Made by a program: the position numbers and the translations under genes. From assembly GCA_963793105.1 (NCBI GenBank), contig CAWBZB010000004.1, positions 620,001 through 684,000 on the forward strand: a stretch of 64,000 nt of DNA. The letters are read 5' to 3'. Source of the stretch: UBA10649 sp963793105. Its GTDB lineage: Bacteria > Actinomycetota > Actinomycetes > S36-B12. Under the pieces are notes generated by a model. The model ran no database searches and had not been told where the DNA came from. It saw only the letters and a program-made list of their open reading frames with translations. The number at the start of each line of letters is the position of its first letter. Positions within the stretch are counted from its first letter, which is position 1. Positions 32,840 to 41,561 of the stretch are shown piece by piece.

Positions 32840-35346
32840 CGCCGGCCCGGGTGCCTCGTCACTCCGCAGTCCGCACAGCCCGATGGCCCGCCGCCCTCGG
32901 GCTGGTCGTCGTGACGGCCGGCATGCCAGCGGTCGCGCATGCCTACTGGACGGGACAGGCGAGCGGAACCGGCACCGCAACAGTGGCGACGCTGCCCGCG
33001 CCCGTGGTGACCGGCACGTCCCCTGAGTTCTCCGCGCGGGTCGACCTGGCGTGGACGGAACCGGAGGTGCCCGTCGGGATGGCCATCACCGGGTACCGGG
33101 TCCAGCGGCTCGTCGATGGGGTCGCCGCCGCCGCCTGCGGGACGAGCGACGGCGCGCCCCTGCCGGCGTCGACCCTGACCTGCCGGGACACGGGGCTGCC
33201 CGACGGATCGTTCGCCTACGTCGTCACGGCCGTCGTGGGAACCTGGACATCGGCCGGGGCCATCGACGCGCCGGTCGTCGTCGCCGCCGATCGGACGCCA
33301 CCGGACATCCGGCTCGCCGCGAACGACGGGAGCAACGCCTTCCTCGATCGGCGATCCGGGCAGTACCTGCTGTTCTTCCGGCCGACTGCGCCGGCTGGGG
33401 GCTCCTTCCGCATCGACGCCGAGCTCACCGACCCTCAGGTCGGGCCGGCGTCCGCCTCCTTCCCGGCGGTGACGGCCACCGGGTGGACCCACGACGACGA
33501 GACGGTCACCTCCGGCAGCGGGAGCGAGCCCGTGGTCACCTACCGGTCGCAGGCCTTCGCCTTCGCCACCGGGGCCGCGCGACCCGGGGACCTCGTGGTG
33601 ACCGGCGCCGACGACCGCGGCAACACGGGCACGGTCACGCTGGGCTTCGTGCGCGAGACCGACGGTCCCGGGAACGGCGCCCTCATCGTCAACGGCCAGT
33701 CGGCAACCGCGGCAGGATCCGCCTCACGCGCGTCCGGCCCGTTCTCGGTGGAGGCGCTCAGCCACTTCACCGAGGAGCCAACCGCCACGTCCGTGGGACT
33801 CGACACATCGACGCTGACGCGCGAGTCAGCCCCGTACGTGAACGGCGCCTGCGGCCCGTTCGGGGATTCCCGCCCGGTCGTCGACGCGTCGCCGATCGAC
33901 CAGTCCGGCCTGCCCGCCGACTGCTACCGCTACCGCCTCACCGGGACCGACCTGGTCGGCAACGCCTCCACCCTCTCCACCGTGGTCGCCCTCGACACGT
34001 CGACCCCGACCGCGGGCGCCCTCGCGGTGAACGGCGTCGACGCGACTGACAGCGGCAGCACGTCCATGAGTGCCACCGGCAGCTGGTCCGCGAACCGCAC
34101 CGACTACGTGGACGACGAATCGGGCATCGCCTCCTCGCGGCTGACCCGTGCGCAGTCGCCGCTCGCGACGGGCGACTGCCGTGCCTTCGGACCCGAATCG
34201 ACCGTCGTCGGCGCCCCGTCCGAGTCCGGGATGGCGACCGGCTGCTACCGGTACACCCTGACGGGGACGAACTCCCACGGGATGACGTCAGTGATCCGGA
34301 CGACCGTCCTGGTGGACCGCATCGCTCCCCTCGGCGGCGAGCTGACAGTCAACGGGTCCCCCGCCGCAACGTCGGCATCCTCCACCGTCAACACGACCGG
34401 AACCGTGACGATCACCTCCGTGAGCGGATTCCAGGACGAGCAGTCCGGCATCGATCGCAACGAGCTGACCCGGCAGTTCGCACCGCTGACGAACGGAGCC
34501 TGCGGCGCGTACGACTCGGCCACCACGACTCCGGTGACCGGCGTCGCCCCGTTCGACGTGACCGGCCTGGCGGACGGCTGCCACCGGTTCACCCTCACCG
34601 GCATCGATCGAGCCGGGAACGCCTCGAGCATCGCCACGACCGTCCGCGTGGACACCACGGCGCCGATCGACGGTCGACTCAGCGTCAACGGGGTATCGGC
34701 CACCGTGGCCGGCGCCGTGGCGTACACGCAGGTCGCGGGAGTCACCGTCGAGTGGTCCAAGTCCGTGGACCCGCAGACCGGACTTGCCGACGCCCTGCTG
34801 GAGCGCACCCGGAGCACCGACCTCATCGACGGCGCCTGCAGCAGCACCTTCGGCCAGAGCAGGACGCTGACTTCGGGGCCGACCCCGGCCACCGGCGCCA
34901 CGTCGGACACCCTGCCCACCTCGGGCCGGTGCTACCGCTATGAGCTGAGCGGGACCAACGGGGTAGGCGTGTCCTCGGCGATCCGGCTCCTCGTCTGGTA
35001 CGACGGCAGTGCGCCGGTCACCAGCGGGAAGCTCGTGGTGAACAACAAGAGGGCCACGTCCTCGGGCACCACGTCCACGAGCCAGACCGGGACCTTCACG
35101 ATCAGTGACACCGCGGCCTTCAGGGACCCGGACTCGGGACTGGCGGGTCGCGCGTTCACTCGGACCTGGGCTCCCGTCACGGGCGGCACCTGCGGTGCCT
35201 TCGCCCCGACCACGACCGTCGTCCTGGATGCCGGCTCCCCGCCGGCGCAGACGGCGCTGCCCGGCGGGTGCTACCGGTACGAGCAGACGGGGACCAACGG
35301 CGTGGGCGGCAGCACCTCCCTGGTCACCACGGTGATCGTCGACTGA
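32836..35346 (+). CDS. Secreted repeat protein with FN3-like domain and five homologous repeats
   Basis: 836 residues from the GTG at 32836. A signal segment (ALGLVVVTAGMPAVAHA) is followed by AYWTGQASGTGTATVATL, the same leader type as the first gene of the cluster. Residues about 55-155 look like a fibronectin-III domain. From about 280 to the end are five repeats of 107-118 residues, each opening G-x-L-x-VNG (near residues 280, 393, 500, 612 and 730) and containing D-x-x-SG, LTR, NG-x-CG and GCYRYTLTGT-like segments with a cysteine pair. Likely a cell-surface or matrix protein with tandem immunoglobulin-like domains. Confidence 0.78.
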   Translation: MTPARVPRHSAVRTARWPAALGLVVVTAGMPAVAHAYWTGQASGTGTATVATLPAPVVTGTSPEFSARVDLAWTEPEVPVGMAITGYRVQRLVDGVAAAACGTSDGAPLPASTLTCRDTGLPDGSFAYVVTAVVGTWTSAGAIDAPVVVAADRTPPDIRLAANDGSNAFLDRRSGQYLLFFRPTAPAGGSFRIDAELTDPQVGPASASFPAVTATGWTHDDETVTSGSGSEPVVTYRSQAFAFATGAARPGDLVVTGADDRGNTGTVTLGFVRETDGPGNGALIVNGQSATAAGSASRASGPFSVEALSHFTEEPTATSVGLDTSTLTRESAPYVNGACGPFGDSRPVVDASPIDQSGLPADCYRYRLTGTDLVGNASTLSTVVALDTSTPTAGALAVNGVDATDSGSTSMSATGSWSANRTDYVDDESGIASSRLTRAQSPLATGDCRAFGPESTVVGAPSESGMATGCYRYTLTGTNSHGMTSVIRTTVLVDRIAPLGGELTVNGSPAATSASSTVNTTGTVTITSVSGFQDEQSGIDRNELTRQFAPLTNGACGAYDSATTTPVTGVAPFDVTGLADGCHRFTLTGIDRAGNASSIATTVRVDTTAPIDGRLSVNGVSATVAGAVAYTQVAGVTVEWSKSVDPQTGLADALLERTRSTDLIDGACSSTFGQSRTLTSGPTPATGATSDTLPTSGRCYRYELSGTNGVGVSSAIRLLVWYDGSAPVTSGKLVVNNKRATSSGTTSTSQTGTFTISDTAAFRDPDSGLAGRAFTRTWAPVTGGTCGAFAPTTTVVLDAGSPPAQTALPGGCYRYEQTGTNGVGGSTSLVTTVIVD

Positions 35347-35351
35347 GACCT

Positions 35352-36206
35352 TCAGTCCGGCAGCGACTCGACGCTGAGCTCGTAGGTCATGGCGTGCCGG
35401 GCCCCCGGAGCGAGCTCGACGGCGTCCACGCCGGCATTGCCGCCTTCGACGCAGACGAACTCGTTCCAGTGCCGGGCGCCGATGTCCGCTGCCTTCGGCT
35501 CCGCTGCCCTCGCCGGCCCCGGGTTCCACACGACGGTGCTGCGCGAACCCGACTTGCGGACGACGAGCACACGCTCGAGAACAGGGTCGACAACCCGGAC
35601 CTCGCCGGTCGAGCGGTAGACGCGGTCGACCTCACCCTCGAACCGGACGGGTCCGGCCTGGACCGGAGCCGGATCCGCGGGACCGGCGACCTTGTCGGCG
35701 TACGACGCTCCCGCGAGGCCGTCGATGGCGACCGCGGTCACGTCACCGACGGCCAGGTAGGCGTGCAGTGCCTCCTCGTAGGAGAAGGGCACGTCCCCCG
35801 CGTTGTCGACCGTGAGCGCCAGGTGCAGCCGCTCCCCCGCCGTCAGCGTGTACCGGGCCTCGTAGCGATACGGGAACTCCTCGCTCGTGACTCGCCCGGA
35901 GTCGAGCCGGAACTCGGCGGTCACGCGATCCGCCGACCGATCGAGCGAGACCAGCTCCCAGGTGCTCAGGCGCCCGAACCCGTGTGCCGGCGTCATCGCG
36001 CCGCTGCGTCCGGCGCCGAACCAGGGGAAGACGATCGGCACCCCGCCCCGGATGGCGGCGGACGAATCCAGGCGCGCGAGCGGACTGAGCCACAGGCCGG
36101 GTCGCCCACCGGCCGGGGTCCACTCCACGACGTGGGCTCCGTGCGCGTAGGCCCGGCACGAGCAGGACGCGGACGACAGGTCGTAGGGATCGGGGAGGAC
36201 GGCCAT
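35352..36206 (-). CDS. D-hexose-6-phosphate mutarotase / aldose-1-epimerase-like (YeaD)
   Basis: 284 residues with the galactose-mutarotase beta-sandwich. GGVPIVFPWFGAG and MTPAHGFGRLSTWEL hold the first histidine and arginine, EEALHAYLAVGDV the second histidine, and FVCVEGGNAG the catalytic glutamate, matching the YeaD (glucose-6-phosphate 1-epimerase) branch. It interconverts anomers of a sugar or sugar phosphate. The ATG follows a TAGGGT box (36213-36218) by six bases, so expression is probably leaderless. It ends five bases from the convergent repeat-protein gene. Confidence 0.87.
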   Translation of the reverse strand: MAVLPDPYDLSSASCSCRAYAHGAHVVEWTPAGGRPGLWLSPLARLDSSAAIRGGVPIVFPWFGAGRSGAMTPAHGFGRLSTWELVSLDRSADRVTAEFRLDSGRVTSEEFPYRYEARYTLTAGERLHLALTVDNAGDVPFSYEEALHAYLAVGDVTAVAIDGLAGASYADKVAGPADPAPVQAGPVRFEGEVDRVYRSTGEVRVVDPVLERVLVVRKSGSRSTVVWNPGPARAAEPKAADIGARHWNEFVCVEGGNAGVDAVELAPGARHAMTYELSVESLPD

Positions 36207-36341
36207 GGGGGGACCCTACGCAACGGTGCCGCCCGCGAGGAGGTCTCCGGGCGACACGGCCCGACTGCCGGGCTACCGGAGCCCGCTGGCCTATCGTCGT
36301 GATGCCGGGTCGGTCATGGGGCCGGGGAATCGGAGGTCCGG

Positions 36342-39035
36342 ATGCGCAGGCACTCGCGCCACGGTCGAGGGACCGCGCCCGTGCCCGCAACGCCCGCGCC
36401 TCGACCCCCCCGCCACCCGGTGGCGATGGCCCTGGGCCTGCTCCTCGTGGCCGGGGTCGCCGGGGTCACGGCCTTCGCGGCCTGGTCGCTGTACTCGGAC
36501 TACGCGTGGCACGCGAACGCCCGGTCGGCCGCCGCCGACGTCGCGCTCGCCGCGCAGTCCTTCAGCGAACGGGACAGCTCGACGCCGATGCCCGTCGACG
36601 CCGTCGACGCGGGCCCCAACGGCGATCAGGTGCTGATCACCGACCTGCCCTACGCCGAGGACGTCCCGCCGGACGTCACCCGCATCCGGATCAGCAGCGA
36701 CGGCGCCCTCTCCGTGCTGACCGCGTCCGAGGCCCTGTGCGCCGGCGTGACGTTGAACATGTCCACCCCCGGCAAGTCACCCTCGGGGTCGTTCGTCTGC
36801 GGGGAGGCGCTCGCGCCGCCCGCGCCCGCGACCTTGACTGCCGAGCCACGGGACCGAGCCGTGACTCTCGACTGGCCCCAGCCCCCCGCGCCCGTCGAGG
36901 ACTACGTCATCTCCTACTCGTCCAACGGCGGCGAACGGTGGTCGGTGTTCGACGACGGCGTGTCGTCGAACACCCGGTCCGGCGTCAGTCCCCTCGTCAA
37001 CGGACACGAGTACCTGTTCCGGGTGACGGCCGCGAACCTGGTCGGCGAGTCCCCTCCGGTCACGGCCAGCGCCTCCCCGTTCGCCGAGCCCGGCCCGCCG
37101 AGGAACGTGCGGGCCGCCGGCGGCTTCCGCGCGATCCTGACCTGGGACCCGCCCCTGCTCGACGGCGGCCGGCCGGTCACCGGGTACGTCGTCTCGGGTG
37201 ACCCCGCCGGCGGGTGCTCCGTCCCGGCCACGTCGACCCGCTGCGAGATCTCCGACCTGCCCGCCGCGTCCGGCTACACGTTCATGGTCCGCGCCGTCAA
37301 CGAGGCAGGCGCCGGGGAGCCGAACACCCCTGCCACCGCCCCGATCTCGGTCTACTCGGCTCCGGGCCGACCGGTCGCCCTGTCCGCTGCTCCGGGCGAC
37401 CGCCTGGCCCTGCTCACCTGGACCGATCCGCTCCAGGACGGGAACACGCCCATCACCGACTACCGGGTCGAGTACCGAGCGGTCGGGCAGGAGCAGTGGA
37501 CCGAGTTCGCGCACCCCGCCTCGCCGGCCACCACGGCGGTCGTCCCGGGTCTGCTGAACGGAGTCGAGTACGAGTTCCGGGTGATGGCCGTCAACGTCGT
37601 CGGCATCTCCGATCCGCCGCTCTCGACCGCCTTCCAGACGCCGGCCACCGTTCCCGGGGCGGTGCCCAAGCCCGCAGGCGTCGCGGGCGATTCGATCGTG
37701 CGCGTCACCTGGACGCCGCCGGCGGTCGACGGCGCGGCCGCGATCACCGACTACACCGTCCAGTACCGCCCCCCGGGCGGCAGCTGGCTCGAGTTCTCCC
37801 AGCCGGCCGAGGCCGGACTCGCCCGCGACTTCACCAGCCTGACCAACGGCACCCGATACGCCTTCCGCGTGGCGGCCGTCAACCGGATGGGCACGGGTCC
37901 GTGGTCTCCCCGGGTGCTCGCCACCCCGGTCGGCCCGCCCGGGCCCGTCGCCAAGCCCGAGTCGGAGGGGTCGCGCAAGGACATCGAGCTCACCTGGGAG
38001 GCTCCGCTCGAGGACGGCGGCCTCCCGATCCGCGCCTACCGCGTGGACTACAGGCTGTCCGAGGACCCTGACTGGACCCGCGTCGCACGAATCCCGAGCA
38101 CCGAGACGACGTACACGGTGGACGGCCTGGAGAGCGGCGAGTCCTACGACTTCCGCATCGTCGCGATCAACAAGGCCGGTGCGGGCCCGCCGACCGCCGA
38201 TCTCCCGATCCGCCCGAACCGGCCGACCCTGGCAGCCGTGATCGCCGACCAGACGCCGCCGGCACCCGTGGGACTGACGGCCGTCCCCGGCGATCGGATG
38301 GTCACGCTCACGTGGCAGGAGTCGCCGGCGGGCAGGAAGTCCCCGATCACGGCCTACACCGTGACCGGCACGCCGAAGGGCACCTGCACGACGAAGGGCC
38401 TCACGTGCGTCATCCGGGGGCTGGCCAACGGCACCTCCTACTCCTTCACCGTGTCCGCGGCCAACGCCAACATCGTCGGCCCGGAGTCCGATCCCGTCGC
38501 GGCGACCCCGAAGGTCTTCAACGAGGCCGCCGGAGGCACGGTGACCACCTACACCCGCAACGGCCGCACCTACCGGGTCCACACCTTCACGGCCGGATCG
38601 ACATTCACCGTCACGTCCGCGGGGGCGCCCTTCACGGTCCTGGTGGTCGGCGGGGGCGGGGGCAGCACGGCGGCCGGCGGCGGCACGGTCGCCGTCGGAG
38701 GAGGCGGCGGCGTCATCAACGCCCGAAGGGCCACGCTGCCCGTCGGCCCGCTCGACGTGACCGTCGGCGCGGGCGGTCCCCCCGGGGCACCCGGCGGCGC
38801 GTCCGCGCTCGCCGCCGTGGGCACCGCCCCCGGCGGAGCGGCGGGGTCGCCGACGAACGCCGAGTTCTCGCCCACCACCAGATCGGGTGTCAGTGGCAGG
38901 CCCATCACGTACGGCGGGGAGGGCTCCCCGGCCAGCGGCCCGGGCACCGACGGTCGCGGGGTGGGCGGCGGCGGTCCGTCGGCCGCTCGCGGCGGCAACG
39001 GGGTCGTCATCGTCAGGTACGAGGTGGCGCGGTAG
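36342..39035 (+). CDS. Large surface protein: pilin-like head, six FN3 domains, glycine-rich C-terminus
   Basis: 897 residues. An N-terminal membrane helix (VAMALGLLLVAGVAGVTAFA) runs straight into a helical stretch (SLYSDYAWHANARSAAADVALAAQSF) and a roughly 90-residue domain closed by two cysteines (EALCAG and SFVCGE), a layout like type IV pilins. About residues 163-725 contain six fibronectin-III repeats, each with a VTLxW-type strand and a YxFRVxAxN strand. The last 165 residues match a glycine-rich domain (VLVVGGGGG, VTVGAGG and the ending GNGVVIVRYE). GGAGG precedes the ATG. Probably an adhesin or wall protein; partner unknown. Confidence 0.75.
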   Translation: MRRHSRHGRGTAPVPATPAPRPPRHPVAMALGLLLVAGVAGVTAFAAWSLYSDYAWHANARSAAADVALAAQSFSERDSSTPMPVDAVDAGPNGDQVLITDLPYAEDVPPDVTRIRISSDGALSVLTASEALCAGVTLNMSTPGKSPSGSFVCGEALAPPAPATLTAEPRDRAVTLDWPQPPAPVEDYVISYSSNGGERWSVFDDGVSSNTRSGVSPLVNGHEYLFRVTAANLVGESPPVTASASPFAEPGPPRNVRAAGGFRAILTWDPPLLDGGRPVTGYVVSGDPAGGCSVPATSTRCEISDLPAASGYTFMVRAVNEAGAGEPNTPATAPISVYSAPGRPVALSAAPGDRLALLTWTDPLQDGNTPITDYRVEYRAVGQEQWTEFAHPASPATTAVVPGLLNGVEYEFRVMAVNVVGISDPPLSTAFQTPATVPGAVPKPAGVAGDSIVRVTWTPPAVDGAAAITDYTVQYRPPGGSWLEFSQPAEAGLARDFTSLTNGTRYAFRVAAVNRMGTGPWSPRVLATPVGPPGPVAKPESEGSRKDIELTWEAPLEDGGLPIRAYRVDYRLSEDPDWTRVARIPSTETTYTVDGLESGESYDFRIVAINKAGAGPPTADLPIRPNRPTLAAVIADQTPPAPVGLTAVPGDRMVTLTWQESPAGRKSPITAYTVTGTPKGTCTTKGLTCVIRGLANGTSYSFTVSAANANIVGPESDPVAATPKVFNEAAGGTVTTYTRNGRTYRVHTFTAGSTFTVTSAGAPFTVLVVGGGGGSTAAGGGTVAVGGGGGVINARRATLPVGPLDVTVGAGGPPGAPGGASALAAVGTAPGGAAGSPTNAEFSPTTRSGVSGRPITYGGEGSPASGPGTDGRGVGGGGPSAARGGNGVVIVRYEVAR

Positions 39036-39067
39036 CGGCCGACGGTCCGCTCCGCCAAGATCGACGC

Positions 39068-39358
39068 ATGGAGTTCACCTTCGCGGCTCCCCTGTTCCGC
39101 TGGGAGGGTCAGGCCGCGTGGCATTTCGTCGCCCTCCCCGAGGCGGTCGCCGACGAGATCGAGGACAGCCCGATCGCGCGGGGCGGCTTCGGGTCGGTAC
39201 GCGTGGAGGTCCGGGTGGGCTCGACCTCGTGGTTGACCTCCCTGTTCCCGGACACCGCGCGACGTACCTACGTCCTACCGGTCAAGAAGCTGGTACGGAC
39301 CCGGGAGGATCTCGTCGAGGGAGACGTCGTCACCGTTCATCTCACGACGATCGACTGA
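39068..39358 (+). CDS. DUF1905-family protein
   Basis: 96 residues. EFTFAAPLFRWEGQAAWHFVALPE at the start and GGFGSVRVEVRVGSTSWLTSLFPDTARRTYVLPVKK in the middle are the DUF1905 pattern, a small beta-barrel fold of unknown role sometimes fused to YdeI-type domains. The C-terminus (DLVEGDVVTVHLT) is the usual end strand. ATG 39068 is six bases after a CAAGAT box, a weak leaderless candidate. Converges with the marR gene. Confidence 0.85.
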   Translation: MEFTFAAPLFRWEGQAAWHFVALPEAVADEIEDSPIARGGFGSVRVEVRVGSTSWLTSLFPDTARRTYVLPVKKLVRTREDLVEGDVVTVHLTTID

Positions 39359-39362
39359 GGCG

Positions 39363-39377
39363 CGCGGAGGCTCCGCG
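39363..39377. terminator. Short GC hairpin between convergent genes
   Basis: CGCGGAG and CTCCGCG flank a single base between the DUF1905 stop (39358) and the marR stop (39378). The effective stem is six base pairs with a three-base loop and no T-run, so a terminator role for either direction is plausible but weak. Confidence 0.35.
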
Positions 39378-39854
39378 TCAGGCCACTGTCGCGGGATCCG
39401 GGTCGAGGGCGGCGTCGACCCGGGCGACGAGTGCCTGCAGGTGCTCGCGAGTCGCCCAGTAGTCCTCAGGGTCGCCGGCGATACAGGTGCCGACCTGCTG
39501 CGGCACCTCCTTCGCCTTGCGGCGCAGCGCCTTCCCAGCCCCAGTGAGCGACACTTCGACTGAGCGCTCGTCCGCAACGGACCGCGTCCGCGAGACGAGG
39601 CCGGCCGCCTCCAGCCGCTTCAGCAACGGCGACAGGGTGCCGCTGTCCAGGTGCAGTCGCTCGCCGAGCCGGCTCACCGTCGCCGACTGCTCCTCCCACA
39701 GCACCAGCATCACGAGGTACTGGGGGTAGGTGAGCCCGAGCTCTCCCAGGATCGGCCGGTAGACGTCCGTGATTCCCCGGTGCAACCGGTAGACCAGGAA
39801 GCACAACTGGTTGTCGAGCAGCAGTTCCGGATCGGGCGACCCGGCCGCGCTCAT
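39378..39854 (-). CDS. MarR-family regulator (OhrR-like)
   Basis: 158-residue winged-helix repressor. DNQLCFLVYRLHRGITDVYRPIL at the N-terminus has a cysteine (about position 15) where OhrR proteins have the peroxide-sensing residue; the wing region LHLDSGTLSPLLKRLEAAGLVSR and ADERSVEVSLT are typical. It overlaps the peroxidase gene stop (ATGA), so it likely controls its own peroxide-response operon from the AT-rich site upstream of that gene. Confidence 0.87.
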   Translation of the reverse strand: MSAAGSPDPELLLDNQLCFLVYRLHRGITDVYRPILGELGLTYPQYLVMLVLWEEQSATVSRLGERLHLDSGTLSPLLKRLEAAGLVSRTRSVADERSVEVSLTGAGKALRRKAKEVPQQVGTCIAGDPEDYWATREHLQALVARVDAALDPDPATVA

Positions 39855-40351
39855 GACGCGACCGGCTCCAGCAGCGCCTGGATCTCGGGGCGCAGCGCGG
39901 CCGGCTCCGTCCTGGAGCCGTAGCGCTTCACCGTGACACCGTCAGACGCGACGAGGAACTTCGTGAAGTTCCACTTCACCGAGGAGCCCAGCAGTCCGCC
40001 CGTCTGCGCCTTGAGGAAGGCGAAGACCGGATGGGTGTCAGCGCCGTTGACATCGACCTTCGTCGACAGCGGGAAGTCCACCCCGTAGTTGACCTGGCAG
40101 AACGCCTCGATCTCGGCGTCGTCACCCGGCTCCTGATGGGCGAACTGGTCGCACGGGAACCCCAGGACGACCAGCCCCTCCTCCTTGAACTGCTCGTGCA
40201 GTTCCTGAAGCCCCTGGTACTGATGGGTGAAGCCGCACTTGCTGGCGGTGTTCACGATCAGCACTGGGCGTCCCGCGTAGTCGGAGAGCGAGACCTCCTC
40301 GCCGCGGTTGGTGGTGAAGGTCAGGTCATAGAGGCTTGTTTCATTGGACAT
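39851..40351 (-). CDS. Glutathione/thioredoxin peroxidase family protein
   Basis: 166 residues with the thiol peroxidase fold. NTASKCGFTHQYQGLQELHE carries the peroxidatic cysteine (replacing selenocysteine), LGFPCDQFAHQEPG the second segment with the resolving-type cysteine, and WNFTKFLV the conserved Trp/Asn. Bacterial members usually take electrons from thioredoxin. First gene of the peroxide operon with marR downstream. Confidence 0.92.
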   Translation of the reverse strand: MSNETSLYDLTFTTNRGEEVSLSDYAGRPVLIVNTASKCGFTHQYQGLQELHEQFKEEGLVVLGFPCDQFAHQEPGDDAEIEAFCQVNYGVDFPLSTKVDVNGADTHPVFAFLKAQTGGLLGSSVKWNFTKFLVASDGVTVKRYGSRTEPAALRPEIQALLEPVAS

Positions 40352-40353
40352 AA

Positions 40354-40376
40354 CTCAATTGTGCCCTATTCAATTT
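40354..40376. promoter_or_regulatory. AT-rich putative MarR/OhrR operator
   Basis: An A/T-rich island in otherwise GC-rich DNA, directly before the peroxidase start, has TCAATT at 40355-40360 and 40370-40375; the first includes a CAATTG palindrome. It overlaps a weak -10 (CACAAT on the minus strand, 40358-40363, six bases before the ATG). TACAATT-like half-sites are typical of OhrR-type repressors, so the adjacent MarR protein may bind here. Confidence 0.45.
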
Positions 40377-40411
40377 GGCTGGGCAAATCGGCGGCCTGCC
40401 CGGGTCGCGGT

Positions 40412-41482
40412 TCAGCGCCTGTCCGGATCGATGCGGTGGTGCTGGCGCACCTCCTTGATCATGGCGGCCCACCGCTTTCCCTCCTGCGACATCAGCCGCG
40501 CATCCCGCCGGCGCTCGAGGTAGGCCAGCTCACGTTGAAGTGCGCGCCAGCTGGCCAGCCGCGCCGCGACCCCCTCGTCGACGGCGGCCGCCGCCAGCAC
40601 CGCGCAGTCCGGCTCGGTCTCGTGCTGACAGTCGTTGAACCGGCAGTCGGCGGCCAGTTCGTCGATGTCGGGGAAGGTGCCGCCGAGGTCCGCCTCGTCG
40701 GCCCACGGGGCGAACTCCCGCATGCCGGGGGTGTCCAGGAGGACTCCGATGCCCGGAAGCGGCACAAGGTATCGCGAGGTGGTCGTGTGTCGGCCCTTCC
40801 CATCGCGCCGGGTGGCAGCCGTCGCCAGCACCTCCCGGCCGGCCAGCGCGTTCACGAGCGTGCTCTTGCCGACACCTGACGGGCCGACGAGGGCGATCGT
40901 GACCCCGCTGCCCAGCATCGCGCGCAGGTTGTCCAGACCGGTGCCGTCTACCGACGAGACTCGGGCGACGTCGACCCCGACGGCAACCGAGGACAGCTCG
41001 CCCGGCATGCCCGTGTCGTCCACGAGGTCACCCTTGGTCAGTATCAGGACCGGTGTCGCACCGCTGGCCCAGACCGCAGTCAGCTCCCGTTCGAGTCGGC
41101 GCGGGTTCACCGCGTCCGCGGCCGCGCAGATCCCGACCAGGTCGATGTTGGCCGCGATCACCTGCGCGACGCTGCGGCCGCCCGCCTCGGCCCGACTCAG
41201 CTCGCTTCGACGCGGCATCACCTCCTCGATCAGGCACGCAGCGGGGTCGTCCCCCGTCACGAGCACCCAGTCCCCGGTGACCGGGGTCGGCTGCAGGGAC
41301 CGTGACCGCGCGCGCAGGAGCAGTTCCCGCGTGCCGTCGTGACCGTGCCACACCCCGCGGCCCTGCCGCACGATGCGAGCAGGGCGCACCCCGGGGCGGT
41401 CGACGAGCCGAAGCTGCGCGGCGTCCTCCTCGCGCCAGCCCAGATCAGCCAGCGACGCCACGGAGTCGGAGGAGTCGACCAC
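40412..41482 (-). CDS. rsgA: Ribosome small-subunit maturation GTPase RsgA
   Basis: Circularly permuted GTPase acting late in 30S assembly. GPSGVGKSTLVNAL is the P-loop (G1), following the G4-type LTKGDL, the order expected for this permuted family; VLLDTPGMREF is G3. The zinc site CRFNDCQHETEPDC lies near the C-terminus. An OB-like domain precedes. I place the start at GTG 41482, six bases after a TAGGCT box (41489-41494); GTG 41485 is only three bases from that box. About 356 residues. Confidence 0.92.
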   Translation of the reverse strand: MVDSSDSVASLADLGWREEDAAQLRLVDRPGVRPARIVRQGRGVWHGHDGTRELLLRARSRSLQPTPVTGDWVLVTGDDPAACLIEEVMPRRSELSRAEAGGRSVAQVIAANIDLVGICAAADAVNPRRLERELTAVWASGATPVLILTKGDLVDDTGMPGELSSVAVGVDVARVSSVDGTGLDNLRAMLGSGVTIALVGPSGVGKSTLVNALAGREVLATAATRRDGKGRHTTTSRYLVPLPGIGVLLDTPGMREFAPWADEADLGGTFPDIDELAADCRFNDCQHETEPDCAVLAAAAVDEGVAARLASWRALQRELAYLERRRDARLMSQEGKRWAAMIKEVRQHHRIDPDRR

Positions 41483-41561
41483 CACTCAAGCCTAGGCCCG
41501 TCGCACGACACGCACGTGCCCTCACGCGCGCTGCGGCCGATGGGCGACCTACCCTGAACCG

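Noticed and set aside
32851..32864. Third partial copy of the palindrome core (GTGCCTCGTCACTC)
   Set aside because: Only one short arm, inside the start of a protein-coding gene, with no complementary arm nearby; more likely chance.
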